Shown one piece after another: positions 17,615 through 26,098 of a stretch of DNA of 64,000 nt. Source of the stretch: Lachnospiraceae bacterium JC7 (lineage in GTDB: Bacteria > Bacillota > Clostridia > Lachnospirales > Lachnospiraceae); the NCBI GenBank assembly GCA_000513555.1, contig ALYD01000001.1, positions 186,001 through 250,000 on the forward strand, given 5' to 3'. The position numbers and the translations under genes are program-made. Below the pieces are notes generated by a model. That model worked only from the letters and a program-made list of their open reading frames with translations, searched no databases and was not told the origin of the DNA. Numbering within the stretch: the stretch's first letter is position 1; each line of letters opens with the position of its first letter.

Positions 17615-18471
17615 CCCCTTTTCTCCTTTCTGTTATTTCTAAAGAAACGGAATCGAGGAATCTCAGCGGTGGTTTCTTCCTTCTTATGAACAGGAAGCAT
17701 TCCGCGAAGAGCGTCGGCATCTACTGCCCGCTTCAAAGCTCCGTTGACTGCAACGGAAACTCTGCCGGTCTCCTCCGATACTACGATGGTGATGGCATCG
17801 CAGGTCTCGGAAACTCCCAATGCTGCTCTGTGACGTGTACCGTAATCCTTGGAGATCTCGGTATCGGACAATGGCAGATAGCAGGTAGCTGATACAACAT
17901 GATCTCCTACGATGACAACCGCACCGTCATGGAGTGGAGTGTTCTTTTCGAAAATATTGATAAGGAGCGCAGAGGTGACTATACCGTTTATAAGGATTCC
18001 GGTCTCTGCTATCTCATTTAAGGACTGCTCCTGCTGGATGACTATGAGAGCACCGGTCTTCTTTTTGGCCATCTCAAAGGTGGCTTTAATGATCTCGTTT
18101 ATGGTATTAAGACTTGAATCTTCCGCATCATTCGGAAAAAGGCTGGTGATGAAGTTACGGCTTCCAAGCTGCTCGAGGGCCTTTCTGAGTTCGGGCTGAA
18201 AAATTACAACAGCGGCGATGATGAATGCGGTGGATATTTTCTCGATGATCCACATGATGGTGGTGAGTTTGAAAAACCATGCCACAACGATAAATGCGCC
18301 TATAACAACGAGACCCTTGAGAAGCTCAAAGGCACGGGTGTTCTTTATCCAGAGAAGGAATTCGTATACGATCACTGACAGTATGATTATTTCCAAAAAG
18401 TTAGTGAAATAAAACGGCGGCAGTAAACTGAACCAACTCCGCATCGTTGAAAGGAATTCAGGCATTATCAA
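17611..18471 (-). CDS. cdaA: Diadenylate cyclase CdaA (c-di-AMP synthase)
   Basis: Makes c-di-AMP from two ATP; c-di-AMP controls K+ and osmolyte uptake and wall homeostasis. 286 residues: three membrane helices (about 25-90), then the DAC domain with the catalytic DGA motif (182-184, LHDGAVVIV) and RHR motif (213-215, GTRHRAALG). Both motifs are intact, so the enzyme should be active. The length is typical (about 270-285). It overlaps the upstream membrane-protein gene and the downstream cdaR by four bases each. This is the CdaA class, not DisA or CdaS, because of the N-terminal membrane helices and CdaR partner. Confidence 0.97.
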   Translation of the reverse strand: MIMPEFLSTMRSWFSLLPPFYFTNFLEIIILSVIVYEFLLWIKNTRAFELLKGLVVIGAFIVVAWFFKLTTIMWIIEKISTAFIIAAVVIFQPELRKALEQLGSRNFITSLFPNDAEDSSLNTINEIIKATFEMAKKKTGALIVIQQEQSLNEIAETGILINGIVTSALLINIFEKNTPLHDGAVVIVGDHVVSATCYLPLSDTEISKDYGTRHRAALGVSETCDAITIVVSEETGRVSVAVNGALKRAVDADALRGMLPVHKKEETTAEIPRFRFFRNNRKEKRG

Positions 18472-19364
18472 TCATCCTCGTTTTCTGATTTTAATTTAGG
18501 TACGGCTTTGACGAAATATACATAATCGTCGTCTTCAAAGCGAAGGCGTTCTGTACGCTGGTAATCCACGGCATGGAATGCAAAGACATATACTATGGAG
18601 ACTATGCAGGAAAGCAGAAGTCCCGGCAGCATCTCGATAAATGAGGTCTCCAGTCCGAAATGCATATGACCTAAAAAGGTAGTTGTGGCTGTTGTCAGGA
18701 TACCTGCTCCGGCAGCGACGATCCAGCTTTCGTCGAATGGAATCTGGCTGATGATAAAAACTACCACCACGCAAAGAGCGAAAGCCAGTATGGCAACGAT
18801 GGCTTCCTTGTCTTTAAAAAGATTACCGAACAGTCCGGCGTAGGCTGTAGCCATGGCAGTGATGTCTCCCTGGGCTGCAGCTACGGCTGTGTGTCCGGCC
18901 ATATATTCAATGAAATAATAAAGCATGATACCTATGGATATAGGTACTATAGACATAAGCCCTAATGATAATCCGGCGATAATCGGAAGAACATAAGGGA
19001 TATGTATATAAAAGAATAAAGGAACCAACGCAATGAGTACGGCGTTTCCCGCACGAAAGGCTGACTGTATAAGTGAAGCCAGAAGAAGCACCACCACAGC
19101 CACGAGGGTTATCTCAAGGGAAGCGGCGTAAGCATTGCCCAGGATAAATAAACAGAAGAAAACCGGAATACATGTCCATGGCAAAAATGAACATAGTATG
19201 GAAGCGGCGAAGCTTATCAGAGGGTTTGAAAGGACGTCACTGAATCCGACACGACTGTTCACTGTCAGGAAGCATAAAAATGCTGTAACAGCCTTCACCA
19301 CCGGCAATGTCCAATAATCATTTTCTGTATAGAATTTCTGGAGATATTCTTTTACTCGTAACAT
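18468..19364 (-). CDS. Polytopic membrane protein of unknown function, cotranscribed with cdaA
   Basis: 298 residues with eight or nine hydrophobic segments (about 20-260) and a charged cytoplasmic C-terminus (RTERLRFEDDDYVYFVKAVPKLKSENEDD in part). I do not recognise a family motif. It is the fourth gene of a seven-gene operon and its stop overlaps the cdaA start by four bases, which suggests that its product level is tied to that of CdaA. It could be a transporter-like or scaffold protein for the c-di-AMP complex; that is inference from position. SD is modest (AGG about 12 bases upstream). Confidence 0.75.
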   Translation of the reverse strand: MLRVKEYLQKFYTENDYWTLPVVKAVTAFLCFLTVNSRVGFSDVLSNPLISFAASILCSFLPWTCIPVFFCLFILGNAYAASLEITLVAVVVLLLASLIQSAFRAGNAVLIALVPLFFYIHIPYVLPIIAGLSLGLMSIVPISIGIMLYYFIEYMAGHTAVAAAQGDITAMATAYAGLFGNLFKDKEAIVAILAFALCVVVVFIISQIPFDESWIVAAGAGILTTATTTFLGHMHFGLETSFIEMLPGLLLSCIVSIVYVFAFHAVDYQRTERLRFEDDDYVYFVKAVPKLKSENEDD

Positions 19365-19380
19365 TTATATGCCATGCCTT

Positions 19381-20145
19381 TCATTTATCTTTCCTGTTGA
19401 TGCTCAGGATCTCAAGTCCGTCATCGTCATCGTCTTCCAGATCTTCATCCAGCCATCCGCCCTGCGGGACTGATGTGCTGAGTGAATCTTTCCGTGTTGA
19501 ATAACGGCTGTCCGAAGGCTCGTCCAGCCATCCGCCCTTCGGAGTTTGTGAGCGGTATGAACCATTACGGACAGGTGTGTAATGAAGATCGGAATTCTTT
19601 TCGTCTATATCCTCTTCTCTTCCCACATGTTTAACTATGGTGTGGAACCTGGGCTTTACGGTTTCCCATGTGTTCCGTTTATCATCGTATATCCTGATCC
19701 TGCCGCCTGTCTCCTTGTAATACTCTGACTCATCTTCTGTTATATCCAGAATGTCATCCTCATTCTCCTGCATACGGAGAAGCTTATCCAGCTTTGCGGC
19801 ATAGAAAAGACTTTTACGGTGGGCAGAGTCAAATTTTGCATTGTATCTGACATATGCGATGAGCAGCATGATCACCATACCGATGAGGTATATGAACAGT
19901 ATGGTATGAAGTGATGCCATGATGAAAGGAATGTTCAGATGCAAAAGCACTTCTTCAAGATTTATGATGGTGAGAACTATCGTTATCAGTATAAAGCACA
20001 GAGTATAGTAAATGGCAGAAGTAAGGAGTCTTCGGGAGATATAATCTCCTTTGAAATGTCTGCTCGTTTCAAGGATCTCCTTGCCTTCTTTTCTTTCATA
20101 TATGGAAAGCTGTGCCATAAGGCGGATTTTCTCAACATTAAGCAT
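19381..20145 (-). CDS. Two-helix membrane protein with repeated GGWLDE motif
   Basis: 254 residues from ATG 20145 (SD GAGG, eight bases upstream); an upstream in-frame start at 20196 would overlap the preceding TPR gene and is less likely. An N-terminal helical segment, two membrane helices (43-63 and 76-98), and a cytoplasmic C-terminal half of low complexity carrying two near-copies of P-K/Q-GGWLDE (204-209 and 229-234), the second followed by an acidic run LEDDDDDGLEI. The repeated motif looks like a short linear docking site. No known domain recognised. It sits 16 bases downstream of the TPR gene and 16 upstream of the next, inside the cdaA operon. Confidence 0.8.
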   Translation of the reverse strand: MLNVEKIRLMAQLSIYERKEGKEILETSRHFKGDYISRRLLTSAIYYTLCFILITIVLTIINLEEVLLHLNIPFIMASLHTILFIYLIGMVIMLLIAYVRYNAKFDSAHRKSLFYAAKLDKLLRMQENEDDILDITEDESEYYKETGGRIRIYDDKRNTWETVKPRFHTIVKHVGREEDIDEKNSDLHYTPVRNGSYRSQTPKGGWLDEPSDSRYSTRKDSLSTSVPQGGWLDEDLEDDDDDGLEILSINRKDK

Positions 20146-20161
20146 GTGATTTACCTCAAAA

Positions 20162-21463
20162 TTAATAGCCGCGGATACCTCTTGCTCTTTCGGCATATGG
20201 TGACTCGGGATATGAGCCTATGATCTTGTCGAAAAGAGTATTGGCGTCTTCAGAGCGTCCCATAGACTGATAGAGTCTTGCAAGGAGGAACATGTTCTCA
20301 GGCTCTTCACGGATGGTCACACTGAGAAGATACAGCTCGGCCGCATTCTGCTGATTTCCACCGTTCCATTCGTTTGTGGCTTTTTCAGAAAGCTGCTGGT
20401 ATACGGAGCTTTCCATGATGTGTTTAATGTTCTGGAACTGTGACATCAGGTTGTCATCGGTTATCTGTGATGAATCAAGTCCTGTATAAAGCTGTGCCGC
20501 GAGAACTATATCTCCGCTTTCGTAGGCCTGGTTTATCTGAGTAAGTGCGCGGTACTGACCCATGAAGGATTCGTTTGCATTCTGGAACTGCTGGATCTGA
20601 AGCGCTGCTTCCTGATACTGCTGATCCAGTGCCGCATACTGTGATTCCAGTTCGTTTATTCTGCTGTTTGAAACAGAAAGCTTGTCTGTATATGCAATGA
20701 CCTCCTGGTTGTTGCCTGCGTTAACTGCTCTGATCTTTGCAGGAAGGATCAGAAGGTTGAAGGTGAAAAGCGCGAGAACAACACCAATGAGTATGTAAAC
20801 AACTACCATCCACGGTGAAACTTCCTTTACCTCCTGAGGGATGAGCACGTCGTCATCAGTCATCTTACGATGAGAGAAGGCGTTTTTGAGTTTGCTCTGC
20901 TCTACCTCTTTACGGCCTGTATTCTGCTTTACCTCGTCCATAAGAACGAGAGCTTTTGGATTGTTTCTGTCTATCTTAAGCACTTTATAAAGGCTTCTTC
21001 CGGCCTTGACCCAGTTCTCTCTCTTCATATAAAGAAGGGCAAGAAGAATATGTGCCTTTACATAGTTCGGGCTGTCCTGAATCACCTGATTGAGCTGCAT
21101 GATGGCAAGGTCTTCGTTGTTGCTCTGGGCGTATATCAGGGCCTGATTGTATCTGTTTACATTATCTGTACAGATACGGAGAATAGCAGGCTTACGCTGT
21201 ACCTCTTCGAGATAATAGTCGGCGATGTTGTTCTCCGGGATGAGATTCATGCTGATGACCCACTGTACAAGGGCGTCGGCTGTCTCGCCGCACTCGAAGA
21301 ATATGAGTCCCAGAAGATTTCTTGCATCGATCTGATACTTATTAAACAGTAGTGACTTCTTCAGTAATTCCGCCGCACCGCTCAGGTCACGCAGCTTTGC
21401 TCTCTCAAGTCCGAGATTGTAGTAGCAGTTAGCTATACGATCGAGAGTTATATCGTATTTCAT
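20162..21463 (-). CDS. Membrane-anchored TPR protein
   Basis: 433 residues: N-terminal tetratricopeptide-like repeats (about 10-180, e.g. YNLGLERAKLRDLSGAAELLKKSL and ILLALLYMKRENWVKAGRSL in part), one membrane helix (218-240), a coiled coil (about 255-305, NSRINELESQYAALDQQ), then another helical/TPR region (about 330-433, AELYLLSVTIREEPENMFLLARL in part). TPR domains on both sides of a helix suggest a protein that bridges cytoplasmic and external partners. It overlaps the preceding 52-residue gene by ATGA and belongs to the cdaA operon. Specific function unknown. Confidence 0.85.
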   Translation of the reverse strand: MKYDITLDRIANCYYNLGLERAKLRDLSGAAELLKKSLLFNKYQIDARNLLGLIFFECGETADALVQWVISMNLIPENNIADYYLEEVQRKPAILRICTDNVNRYNQALIYAQSNNEDLAIMQLNQVIQDSPNYVKAHILLALLYMKRENWVKAGRSLYKVLKIDRNNPKALVLMDEVKQNTGRKEVEQSKLKNAFSHRKMTDDDVLIPQEVKEVSPWMVVVYILIGVVLALFTFNLLILPAKIRAVNAGNNQEVIAYTDKLSVSNSRINELESQYAALDQQYQEAALQIQQFQNANESFMGQYRALTQINQAYESGDIVLAAQLYTGLDSSQITDDNLMSQFQNIKHIMESSVYQQLSEKATNEWNGGNQQNAAELYLLSVTIREEPENMFLLARLYQSMGRSEDANTLFDKIIGSYPESPYAERARGIRGY

Positions 21464-21618
21464 TTTGTTTTGTCCTTCTTCAATTCGATAGCATCTTCAA
21501 TTAATTTCGTCATGATATCGTTCATGTCCGTAAGGTCCATCTTTACGATGGCATCTTCTATCTGCTCTACATCGAGACTTGGTTTAAAACGATTGATTTC
21601 TTCTTCGTAATTGATCAT
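21460..21618 (-). CDS. Small acidic protein, first gene of the cdaA operon
   Basis: 52 residues beginning MINYEEEINRFKPSLDVEQI and ending ELKKDKTK, predicted helical and charged. The frame is open to 21762, but the ATG at 21618 has AGGAAAG nine bases upstream and the upstream part lacks a start signal. Its stop overlaps the TPR-protein start (ATGA), so it is probably translated and coupled. No domain recognised. I could not find a convincing minus-strand promoter in the 246 bp before it. Confidence 0.7.
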   Translation of the reverse strand: MINYEEEINRFKPSLDVEQIEDAIVKMDLTDMNDIMTKLIEDAIELKKDKTK

Positions 21619-21676
21619 ATATAATTCTTTCCTTTTAAGGATGGTTACAGCTTTATATAGTATGATAATGCTGTTC

Positions 21677-21705
21677 TTGACACATATTGATGTTTCATTT
21701 AGAAT
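21677..21705 (+). promoter_or_regulatory. sigma-A promoter of the COG2426 gene
   Basis: Plus strand: TTGACA (21677-21682), 17-bp spacer, TAGAAT (21700-21705). It faces the gene starting at 21865 and implies a 5' leader of about 150 bases. Confidence 0.65.
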
Positions 21706-21864
21706 CTGCTGAGTACATAAAGGTACACTATCAGATATTAAGTCATCTATTAAGTTTAGCACATCTTATTTTTGCATTCAAGAAAGATGGCCTGTGCGTA
21801 AGAGGCAGTAATAAAAATTTAAACATTGTTATGTGCCCGTTCTATATATACATCAGGAGGAAAA

Positions 21865-22362
21865 ATGGATAGTTTAGTTAATGTTTTGACCGAGAATATG
21901 AGAGGCATCCTCTCCAGGGAGTCGGTCGTTTTTATAATTTCCATGATGCCGGTTCTGGAATTGAGAGGCGGACTTTTGGCGGCATCTCTTTTGGATGTGG
22001 AATATCTGAAGGCACTTATGATATGTATCATAGGAAATCTTCTTCCCATCCCCTTTGTTCTTCTTTTTATCGAGAAGATAGTCATTCTTCTCGAAAAGTT
22101 CGGACCAACGAAAAAGATAGCCATGCTTCTCAGAAGGAAGGTTGAGAAGAATCAGGCTGCTATAGAGAAATATGATTTCTGGGGTCTGACACTCTTTGTG
22201 GGCATACCTCTTCCGGGAACAGGCGCATGGACAGGATCTCTGGTTGCAGGACTCCTTCATATGCCACGCAGAAAGTCGGTTCCGGCCATACTTACAGGTA
22301 TACTGATGGCGTCAGTAATCATGTCGATAGTATCCTATGGGGTTTTGGGAAAAATCATCTAA
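21865..22362 (+). CDS. COG2426 family small multidrug-export-like membrane protein
   Basis: 165 residues with about four membrane segments, including the family signatures MMPVLELRGGLLAASLL near the N-terminus and GVPLPGTGAWTG-like GIPLPGTGAWTGSLVAGLL in the middle. The family is annotated as putative small multidrug export protein; no transport activity is established from sequence. The ATG at 21865 has a perfect AGGAGG five bases upstream; the 13-codon in-frame extension to 21826 lacks one. It is the only plus-strand gene in the first 61 kb and is divergent from the cdaA operon. A terminator follows. Confidence 0.85.
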   Translation: MDSLVNVLTENMRGILSRESVVFIISMMPVLELRGGLLAASLLDVEYLKALMICIIGNLLPIPFVLLFIEKIVILLEKFGPTKKIAMLLRRKVEKNQAAIEKYDFWGLTLFVGIPLPGTGAWTGSLVAGLLHMPRRKSVPAILTGILMASVIMSIVSYGVLGKII

Positions 22363-22400
22363 AAGATATGGCGGGAAAATGAGCCCGCAGCTTATATGAA

Positions 22401-22437
22401 AACTCTTTACCGGATCAAGCGGTAAAGAGTTTTTTTG
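22401..22437 (+). terminator. Terminator after the COG2426 gene
   Basis: A perfect 12-bp stem (22401-22412 with 22420-22431, loop GATCAAG) running into seven T residues on the plus strand. Confidence 0.88.
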
Positions 22438-22472
22438 TACCCTGAATTAATGAGGGCAGATGAGTATAAAAA

Positions 22473-22496
22473 AAGCACCGGCTTCTGCCGATGCTT
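22473..22496 (-). terminator. Terminator of tRNA-Leu
   Basis: A 10-bp stem with one mismatch (22473-22482 with 22487-22496, loop TTCT), followed by TTTTTTATAC on the minus strand, just after the tRNA 3' end. Confidence 0.82.
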
Positions 22497-22501
22497 AATG
22501 A

Positions 22502-22584
22502 TGCGGAGAAAGGGATTTGAACCCTCAAGAGTGTTACCTCACACGGACCTGAACCGTGCGCGTCTGCCGTTCCGCCACCTCCGC
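22502..22584 (-). tRNA. tRNA-Leu (anticodon CAG)
   Basis: An 83-base class II tRNA. The acceptor stem GCGGAGG pairs with TCTCCGC (one G-T), the D-arm starts GGCGGAACGG, the anticodon loop is TTCAGGT on stem CACGG/CCGTG, which gives CAG (reads CUG), there is a long variable arm, and the T-arm has TTCAAAT. The 3' CCA is not encoded (the base after discriminator A is T). It lies between converging-side terminators, alone. Confidence 0.93.
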
Positions 22585-22642
22585 GAACCTCTAAATATTA
22601 GCATATTGAAACATCTCAGTCAACCTGAAATTTATAATAAAA

Positions 22643-22674
22643 AAAGACTCCGATACCAAAGCATCGAAGTCTTT
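22643..22674 (-). terminator. Terminator of infC-rpmI-rplT
   Basis: A 12-bp stem with one mismatch (22643-22654 with 22663-22674), followed by T-rich sequence on the minus strand, 15 bases after the rplT stop. Confidence 0.8.
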
Positions 22675-22688
22675 ATGGTAATTTGAAA

Positions 22689-23045
22689 TTACTTGTTAAG
22701 CTGAGCCTTTGCTGTCTCTGCAAGCTTTGCGAATCCCTCTGGATCAGCGATAGCTACCTCAGAAAGCATCTTGCGGTTCATGTCAACACCAGCTGACTTA
22801 AGACCGAACATGAACTTGCTGTATGAAAGACCGTTAAGTCTAGCTGCAGCGTTGATACGTGCGATCCAAAGCTGTCTGAACTGTCTCTTTCTCTCCTTAC
22901 GTCCTCTGTAAGACTCAGTGAGAGCTCTCATTACGCTCTGCTTAGCTACTCTATAGTGTTTTGAACGAGATCCTCTGTAGCCCTTAGCAAGCTTGAGTAC
23001 TCTATTATGCTTCTTCTTAGCGTTTAATCCGCCCTTAATTCTCAT
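22689..23045 (-). CDS. rplT: 50S ribosomal protein L20
   Basis: 118 residues, the usual length, with the L20 signatures [24 protein letters not shown]-like [24 protein letters not shown] and the C-terminal [15 protein letters not shown]20 is an early 23S rRNA binder needed for 50S assembly and is the autorepressor of its own operon in Bacillus. It is the last gene of infC-rpmI-rplT, 30 bases after rpmI. A leader with an attenuator upstream of infC fits feedback by L20. Confidence 0.98.
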   Translation of the reverse strand: MRIKGGLNAKKKHNRVLKLAKGYRGSRSKHYRVAKQSVMRALTESYRGRKERKRQFRQLWIARINAAARLNGLSYSKFMFGLKSAGVDMNRKMLSEVAIADPEGFAKLAETAKAQLNK

Positions 23046-23075
23046 TTTAATTTCCTCCTCTAAAGACTACAAAAA

Positions 23076-23279
23076 TTAAAGATATGGAAGAATCTTCTTC
23101 ATTGTCTTTACGTTTGTTGCATCAACAACGACATCCTTGCGAAGACCTCTCTTACGCTTAGTTGTCTTCTTTGTAAGGATGTGTCTCTTATAAGCCTTGT
23201 TTCTTACGAGCTTGCCGGTTCCGGTAACCTTAAAGCGCTTAGCAGCTGCTTTCTTTGTCTTAAGCTTTAACTGTGCCAT
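23076..23279 (-). CDS. rpmI: 50S ribosomal protein L35
   Basis: 67 residues, highly basic, [20 protein letters not shown] start and [21 protein letters not shown] end, matching L35 in length and sequence. It sits between infC (17 bases upstream) and rplT, the invariant Firmicute order. Confidence 0.98.
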   Translation of the reverse strand: MAQLKLKTKKAAAKRFKVTGTGKLVRNKAYKRHILTKKTTKRKRGLRKDVVVDATNVKTMKKILPYL

Positions 23280-23296
23280 ATTAGCCTCCTGTGAAT

Positions 23297-23818
23297 TTAC
23301 TTTTTAGGACTTATAACAATCGCCATATTTCTGCCTTCAATCTTTGCAGGCTTGTCAAGAACAGCAATGTCCTTTAACTTCTCTGCAAACTCGTCAAGAA
23401 TATACTTTGACTGATTCATACGTGACATCTCACGACCTCTGAATCTGAGAGCAACCTTGACTTTGTTACCTTTTTCAAGGAATTTTCTAGCAGCACCTAA
23501 CTTTGTGTTGAGGTCATTGGTATCGATGTTCGGTGTCATACGAATCTCTTTGATCTCGGTTACATGCTGGTTCTTCTTGGCTTCTTTCTCCTTGCGCATC
23601 ATCTCATAACGATACTTACCGAAGTCAGCAATCTTTACAACAGGAGGTGTAGCGTTTGCGGCGATCTTGATAAGATCAAGGTCTGCCTCCTTTGCCATCA
23701 TATAAGCGTCCTTGGAGGACATAACACCTAACTGGTCTCCGTTTGCTCCAATAACTCTTACCTCTTTGTCTCTGATCTGCTCATTTATCTCGATGTCTGC
23801 GTTTTTCTTAATAGCCAT
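23297..23818 (-). CDS. infC: Translation initiation factor IF-3
   Basis: Binds the 30S subunit, prevents premature 50S joining and checks start-codon pairing. 173 residues from ATG 23818: N-terminal domain ([22 protein letters not shown]), basic linker ([16 protein letters not shown]) and C-terminal domain ([32 protein letters not shown]). The frame is open to 23896, but that extension would run through the attenuator hairpin. The start is an ordinary ATG with GGAGAGGAG, not the AUU often used by infC, so self-control by start-codon discrimination is not expected here. It is the first gene of the operon. Confidence 0.96.
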   Translation of the reverse strand: MAIKKNADIEINEQIRDKEVRVIGANGDQLGVMSSKDAYMMAKEADLDLIKIAANATPPVVKIADFGKYRYEMMRKEKEAKKNQHVTEIKEIRMTPNIDTNDLNTKLGAARKFLEKGNKVKVALRFRGREMSRMNQSKYILDEFAEKLKDIAVLDKPAKIEGRNMAIVISPKK

Positions 23819-23978
23819 AAACTCCTCTCCGTGGTACATCTCTAAATACAAAAATATGGTGGATTGTAAGCCAAATCCACCATAATGAATATACACGAAG
23901 TAATAATCAAATATGAACCCGGGTCAGTATCGTACTGCCGAGGTGAGGTGGATACCTACTTTCCTGTGTCTAAACGAC
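23819..23978 (-). promoter_or_regulatory. L20-type leader with attenuator upstream of infC
   Basis: The 160-base transcribed leader ends in a terminator-like hairpin (23856-23883, perfect 10-bp stem) followed by ATTTTTGTATT, about 28 bases before the infC ATG. An upstream leader segment (23947-23953, ATCCACC in the RNA) is complementary to the 5' arm's partner strand GGTGGAT, so the leader can fold either as terminator or as an alternative long-range pairing. A small hairpin CAGTA-CGA-TACTG lies between. This matches the known L20 leader of Firmicutes, where excess L20 favours termination; the assignment to that family is by layout, not by covariance search. Confidence 0.75.
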
Positions 23979-23984
23979 TTTCAA

Positions 23985-24013
23985 ATGATACCACCTGACA
24001 TATCCTGTGTCAA
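23985..24013 (-). promoter_or_regulatory. sigma-A promoter of infC-rpmI-rplT
   Basis: Minus strand: TTGACA (24008-24013), 17-bp spacer, TATCAT (23985-23990). Start expected near 23978, which gives the 160-base leader. Confidence 0.85.
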
Positions 24014-24092
24014 GCATATTTATAAAAGTCATTAAATTAACTCTGTCTGATGAAGTATAGATCCTGATCATAAAGGATGATCTTACCGGATC

Positions 24093-24701
24093 TTATTCTT
24101 CTGATTTTTCCGGTGTATCGATGATGTCATCGATTATCGCATAAATGTCTGAAAGGCCCTGTTTGGTCTCGGATGAAAAAGGAATCATGACACAATTTGT
24201 TGTGGCATTGAGGCACTTTCTGATGATATCAGTCTGCTTTTTTACCTGTGAACGCTTGATCTTGTCCACCTTGGTCAGAATAACGATGGGTTCGAATCCT
24301 GTGGACTGCTTGACGAAATCAAACATCTGAACGTCCTGCTTGGAGGGTTCGTGTCTTATGTCAACGAACTGGATGACCTCTTCTATGTCTTCAGAGGTCT
24401 GCAGGTACTTGTTGATCATACGTCCCCACTTCTCCTGCTCCACGGCTCCGGTGGCGGCATAGCCGTAACCCGGAAGGTCAACGAGATAAAAGCGTTCGTT
24501 TATATTGTAAAAGTTAATAGTTCGTGTTTTTCCCGGAGTCGAACTGGTACGAGCATAGTTCTTCCGGTTGATGAAAGCATTGATAAAGGATGACTTACCA
24601 ACGTTTGATCTTCCGGCCATAACAAACTCGGGCTTTCCTGTAGAGGGAAGTTCTGACTTGACTCCCAGCACCTGCTCAAGGTTAACTGATACTATTTTCA
24701 A
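24093..24701 (-). CDS. engB: Ribosome biogenesis GTPase EngB (YsxC/YihA)
   Basis: TRAFAC-class GTPase for 50S assembly. 202 residues with G1 GRSNVGKSS (30-38), G2 region TSSTPGKTRTINFY, G3 DLPGYGYA and G4 LTKVDK, the usual length for EngB. It is 52 bases downstream of clpX. In many Firmicutes a lon gene lies between clpX and engB; it is absent here. Likely cotranscribed from the clpP or clpX region. Confidence 0.97.
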   Translation of the reverse strand: MKIVSVNLEQVLGVKSELPSTGKPEFVMAGRSNVGKSSFINAFINRKNYARTSSTPGKTRTINFYNINERFYLVDLPGYGYAATGAVEQEKWGRMINKYLQTSEDIEEVIQFVDIRHEPSKQDVQMFDFVKQSTGFEPIVILTKVDKIKRSQVKKQTDIIRKCLNATTNCVMIPFSSETKQGLSDIYAIIDDIIDTPEKSEE

Positions 24702-24753
24702 TGTTATCTCCTTATATTACGATTCTGGTGTCATGATATGACACCGGACCGTT

Positions 24754-26058
24754 TTATGCCGACTGATCTTCGTCCTTGTCAAAGAATGGAGAGCCGTTAT
24801 GAGGAAGGGCTGTCTTGGATGCCTCCTCATCCTTGTGTGTTACCACAGGATTTCCGTTGTTGTTTACAACATCTTCTGTGATCTCAACTACGGAAATATC
24901 AGGCTCTGAAGGGATCTCGTACATGATATCAGTCATCATATCTTCCATGATGGATCTCAGACCTCTTGCACCGGTCTTACGTGCCACAGCCTTCTGTGCG
25001 ATGGCGGTAACAGCTTCCTCTGTGAACTCCAGATTTACACCGTCGATCTCGAACAGCTTCTGATACTGCTTGATGAGAGCGTTCTTAGGAGTGGTGAGGA
25101 TCTGCTTGAGTGTATCCACGTCATGGGACTGTAATGTAACATCAACAGGTACTCTTCCGATAAACTCAGGAATCAGACCGAACTTGACGAGATCCTCAGG
25201 CTGAACCTCCTTGAGTACGTCGTCATAATTCTCCTTGTTCTTTTCAACTATCTCTGCACCGAATCCGATGGAGCCTGAAGCGATACGCTTTTCGATGATA
25301 TGCTCAAGTCCGTCAAATGCTCCACCGCAAATGAAAAGAATGTTGGTCGTATCGATCTGGATAAGCTCCTGCTGAGGATGCTTTCTTCCTCCCTGAGGCG
25401 GAACTGAAGCAACTGTACCCTCAAGGATCTTGAGGAGTGCCTGCTGTACACCCTCACCTGAAACATCTCTTGTGATGGAGACATTCTCAGACTTCTTGGT
25501 TATCTTATCGATCTCGTCGATGTAAATGATACCGATCTCTGCACGCTTAATGTCATAGTCTGCAGCCTGAATGAGCTTCAGAAGGATATTCTCTACGTCT
25601 TCTCCAACGTAGCCTGCTTCTGTCAATGCTGTCGCATCGGCAATGGCAAAAGGAACACCAAGTATTTTCGCAAGAGTCTGCGCAAGATATGTCTTACCTG
25701 TACCTGTTGGTCCTACCATAAGGATGTTGGATTTCTGAACATCGATATCCTTGATCTTAGATGTAATTCTCTTGTAGTGGTTATACACTGCAACGGAAAG
25801 GACCTTTTTTGCCTCGTCCTGACCGATTACAAATTCATCAAGAAATTCCTTTATCTCCTTCGGCTTAAGAAGGCGGATATCGGATGTATCTGTGGTTGTC
25901 TCATCGGAGCCGTTCTCTTCATCGAGTATCTCCTGGCATAAGTCAACGCACTCGTCACAAATATAAGTGTTGTTAAGACCAGCAATTAATTTGTGAACCT
26001 GTTTGGCAGACTTTCCGCAAAAGGAGCAGCGGATCTTGTCTTCTGGTTTCATTGCCAT
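24754..26058 (-). CDS. clpX: ATP-dependent Clp protease ATP-binding subunit ClpX
   Basis: Hexameric AAA+ unfoldase partner of ClpP. 434 residues: N-terminal C4 zinc-binding domain (Cys11, Cys14, Cys34, Cys37: CSFC and CDEC), Walker A GPTGTGKT, Walker B IIYIDEID, sensor and pore motifs GYVGEDV and GRVPVDV, and the IGF-type ClpP-binding loop GSIGFGAE. The SD GAGG precedes MAMKPEDK. It follows clpP by 40 bases. Confidence 0.98.
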   Translation of the reverse strand: MAMKPEDKIRCSFCGKSAKQVHKLIAGLNNTYICDECVDLCQEILDEENGSDETTTDTSDIRLLKPKEIKEFLDEFVIGQDEAKKVLSVAVYNHYKRITSKIKDIDVQKSNILMVGPTGTGKTYLAQTLAKILGVPFAIADATALTEAGYVGEDVENILLKLIQAADYDIKRAEIGIIYIDEIDKITKKSENVSITRDVSGEGVQQALLKILEGTVASVPPQGGRKHPQQELIQIDTTNILFICGGAFDGLEHIIEKRIASGSIGFGAEIVEKNKENYDDVLKEVQPEDLVKFGLIPEFIGRVPVDVTLQSHDVDTLKQILTTPKNALIKQYQKLFEIDGVNLEFTEEAVTAIAQKAVARKTGARGLRSIMEDMMTDIMYEIPSEPDISVVEITEDVVNNNGNPVVTHKDEEASKTALPHNGSPFFDKDEDQSA

Positions 26059-26098
26059 ATTTTTACCTCTTTATATCCTAAAAATACTTATCGCGGAA

